Assembly: GCA_947372535.1 (NCBI GenBank)
Contig: CANBUA010000010.1
Coordinates: 1 to 33,737, forward strand
Direction of reading: 5' to 3'
DNA: 33,737 bases
Source: Burkholderiales bacterium
Lineage (GTDB): Bacteria > Pseudomonadota > Gammaproteobacteria > Burkholderiales > Burkholderiaceae
How positions within the stretch are numbered: the first letter of the stretch is position 1; each line of letters opens with the position of its first letter. Made by a program: the position numbers and the translations under genes. The notes under the pieces were generated by a model that worked only from the letters and a program-made list of their open reading frames with translations, did not search any database and was not told the origin of the DNA. Below are positions 32,915-33,737 of this stretch, in pieces.

Positions 32915-33652
32915 TCAGCCACCCGCGGCCAACAATTGAACGGCCGATTTTTCGTCGGCCTCGGCGGTCTGCATCATCTTCATCTGGGCTTCGAACTGGC
33001 GGGACGCCGAAATCATCGCCACCATGGTCTCGATCGGGTTGACGTTCGAGCCTTCCAGCGCGCCGTCCTGCACCCGGGCGTTCGCATCGGCCGGCAGGTC
33101 GGCACCGTCACCGGCGCGGAACAGGCCGTCCTCGCTGCGTACCAGCTTGTTGTCTTCCGTGGGCGTGACCAGTTTGAGCTTGCCCAGCGCGGTGATCTTG
33201 CCGTTGGGCTGCTTGGCGCTGACCGTGCCATCAGGCGAAATGCTGGGCTCGGTGTTGGCCGGCACCGAGATCGGCCCGCCGTCGCCCAGCACCGTGGCAC
33301 CGCCCTGAGTGACCAGGGTGCCTTCGCTGTTGACCGTCAATGCGCCAAAGCGCGTGTACGCCTCCGTGCCATCCAAGCCTTGCACGGCCATCCAGGATTT
33401 GCCCTGCATGGCCACGTCCAGGCCTCGCCCCGTGAAGCTGATGGGACCGGACGCATCGTCGTAGCCGACGGTCGTCTCCAGCGAGTAGACCCGCGTGCTG
33501 GCACCATCGCCGCGCACAGGCACGGCACGCGTGGCCTGCAGCTCGGCCCGAAAGCCGGTGGTGCTGACGTTGGCCAGGTTGTGGGACAGCACATCCTGGC
33601 GCTGCATGTTCATCTTCGCGCCAGTCATGGCGACGTAAATCATGCGGTCCAT
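32915..33652 (-). CDS. flgF: Flagellar proximal rod protein
   Basis: This 245-residue rod protein has the N-terminal motif QRQDVLSHNLANVSTTGFRA and C-terminal motif NVNPIETMVAMISASRQFEA, plus the internal GLDVAMQGKSWMAVQ and YTRFGALTVNSEGTLVTQGG blocks typical of FlgF/FlgG. GGAG lies just upstream of the ATG at 33652. The order flgE-flgF-flgG supports FlgF rather than a second FlgG. It is exported by the flagellar type III system. Confidence 0.96.
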   Translation of the reverse strand: MDRMIYVAMTGAKMNMQRQDVLSHNLANVSTTGFRAELQATRAVPVRGDGASTRVYSLETTVGYDDASGPISFTGRGLDVAMQGKSWMAVQGLDGTEAYTRFGALTVNSEGTLVTQGGATVLGDGGPISVPANTEPSISPDGTVSAKQPNGKITALGKLKLVTPTEDNKLVRSEDGLFRAGDGADLPADANARVQDGALEGSNVNPIETMVAMISASRQFEAQMKMMQTAEADEKSAVQLLAAGG

Positions 33653-33683
33653 GTGGAACTCCTGAGGCTAGAGGCGGCGGCGA

Positions 33684-33737
33684 TCAACGCAGGTTGACCA
33701 GGGTCTGGAGGATCTGATCCTCCGTCTTGATGGTCTG
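33684..33737 (-). CDS. flgE: Flagellar hook protein, last 17 codons (rest outside window)
   Basis: On the minus strand the window begins inside a gene ending QTIKTEDQILQTLVNLR followed by TGA. This is the conserved C-terminal helix of FlgE hook proteins. It lies 31 bp upstream of flgF, its usual position. Only the end is visible. Confidence 0.85.
   Translation of the reverse strand, partial: QTIKTEDQILQTLVNLR

Overview
The window is about 33.7 kb of dense, GC-rich chromosomal DNA. It most resembles a flagellated, PHB-metabolising betaproteobacterium, probably of order Burkholderiales. That placement is an inference from the flgE-L order, the FlgJ with a muramidase domain, the DUF47-Pit pair and the many hybrid kinases; there is no rRNA or marker gene to fix it. 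I saw no tRNA, rRNA, insertion sequence, prophage gene or CRISPR array, and no gene-free stretch above about 300 bp other than the one holding a broken GGDEF gene.

Layout, left to right. Positions 1-1022 hold the end of a hybrid histidine kinase. Positions 1095-2771 hold a phosphate uptake pair (DUF47/PhoU-like protein plus Pit) with a near-consensus Pho box between a probable promoter and the start codon. Positions 2829-6844 (minus strand) hold a coupled pair, trehalohydrolase TreZ and an amylo-alpha-1,6-glucosidase. Positions 7059-10294 hold small stress or envelope genes: a DUF4142 protein, a Lys/His-rich secreted protein, a glycine-rich stress protein, small membrane proteins and a glyoxalase-fold protein, together with a decayed diguanylate cyclase. 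Positions 10284-14006 hold outer membrane phospholipase A, a large hybrid kinase and a divergent single-domain receiver. Positions 14057-15554 hold a ribbon-helix-helix regulator with a strikingly phased operator, followed by a PHB-depolymerase-family esterase.

Positions 15739-21293 form the most interesting block. It is a six-gene, mostly overlapping operon encoding a stressosome-type module: RsbR, RsbS, RsbT and a protein joining an RsbW-like ATPase domain to an RsbX-like PP2C phosphatase. These are followed by a soluble histidine kinase and a receiver-PAS-kinase-receiver hybrid. No sigma factor, anti-anti-sigma target or DNA-binding output is present, so the signal probably leaves through phosphotransfer or through a partner encoded elsewhere.

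Positions 21310-24863 hold an alpha/beta hydrolase, a DnaQ-type exonuclease, an orphan FliL-like protein, the stress kinase SrkA and a small membrane protein. Positions 24980-33737 (minus strand) are the distal part of a flagellar rod/hook operon, flgE(partial)-F-G-H-I-J-K-L. A degenerate EAL plus HDOD regulator is attached 8 bp after flgL and probably links c-di-GMP-type or other signalling to motility.
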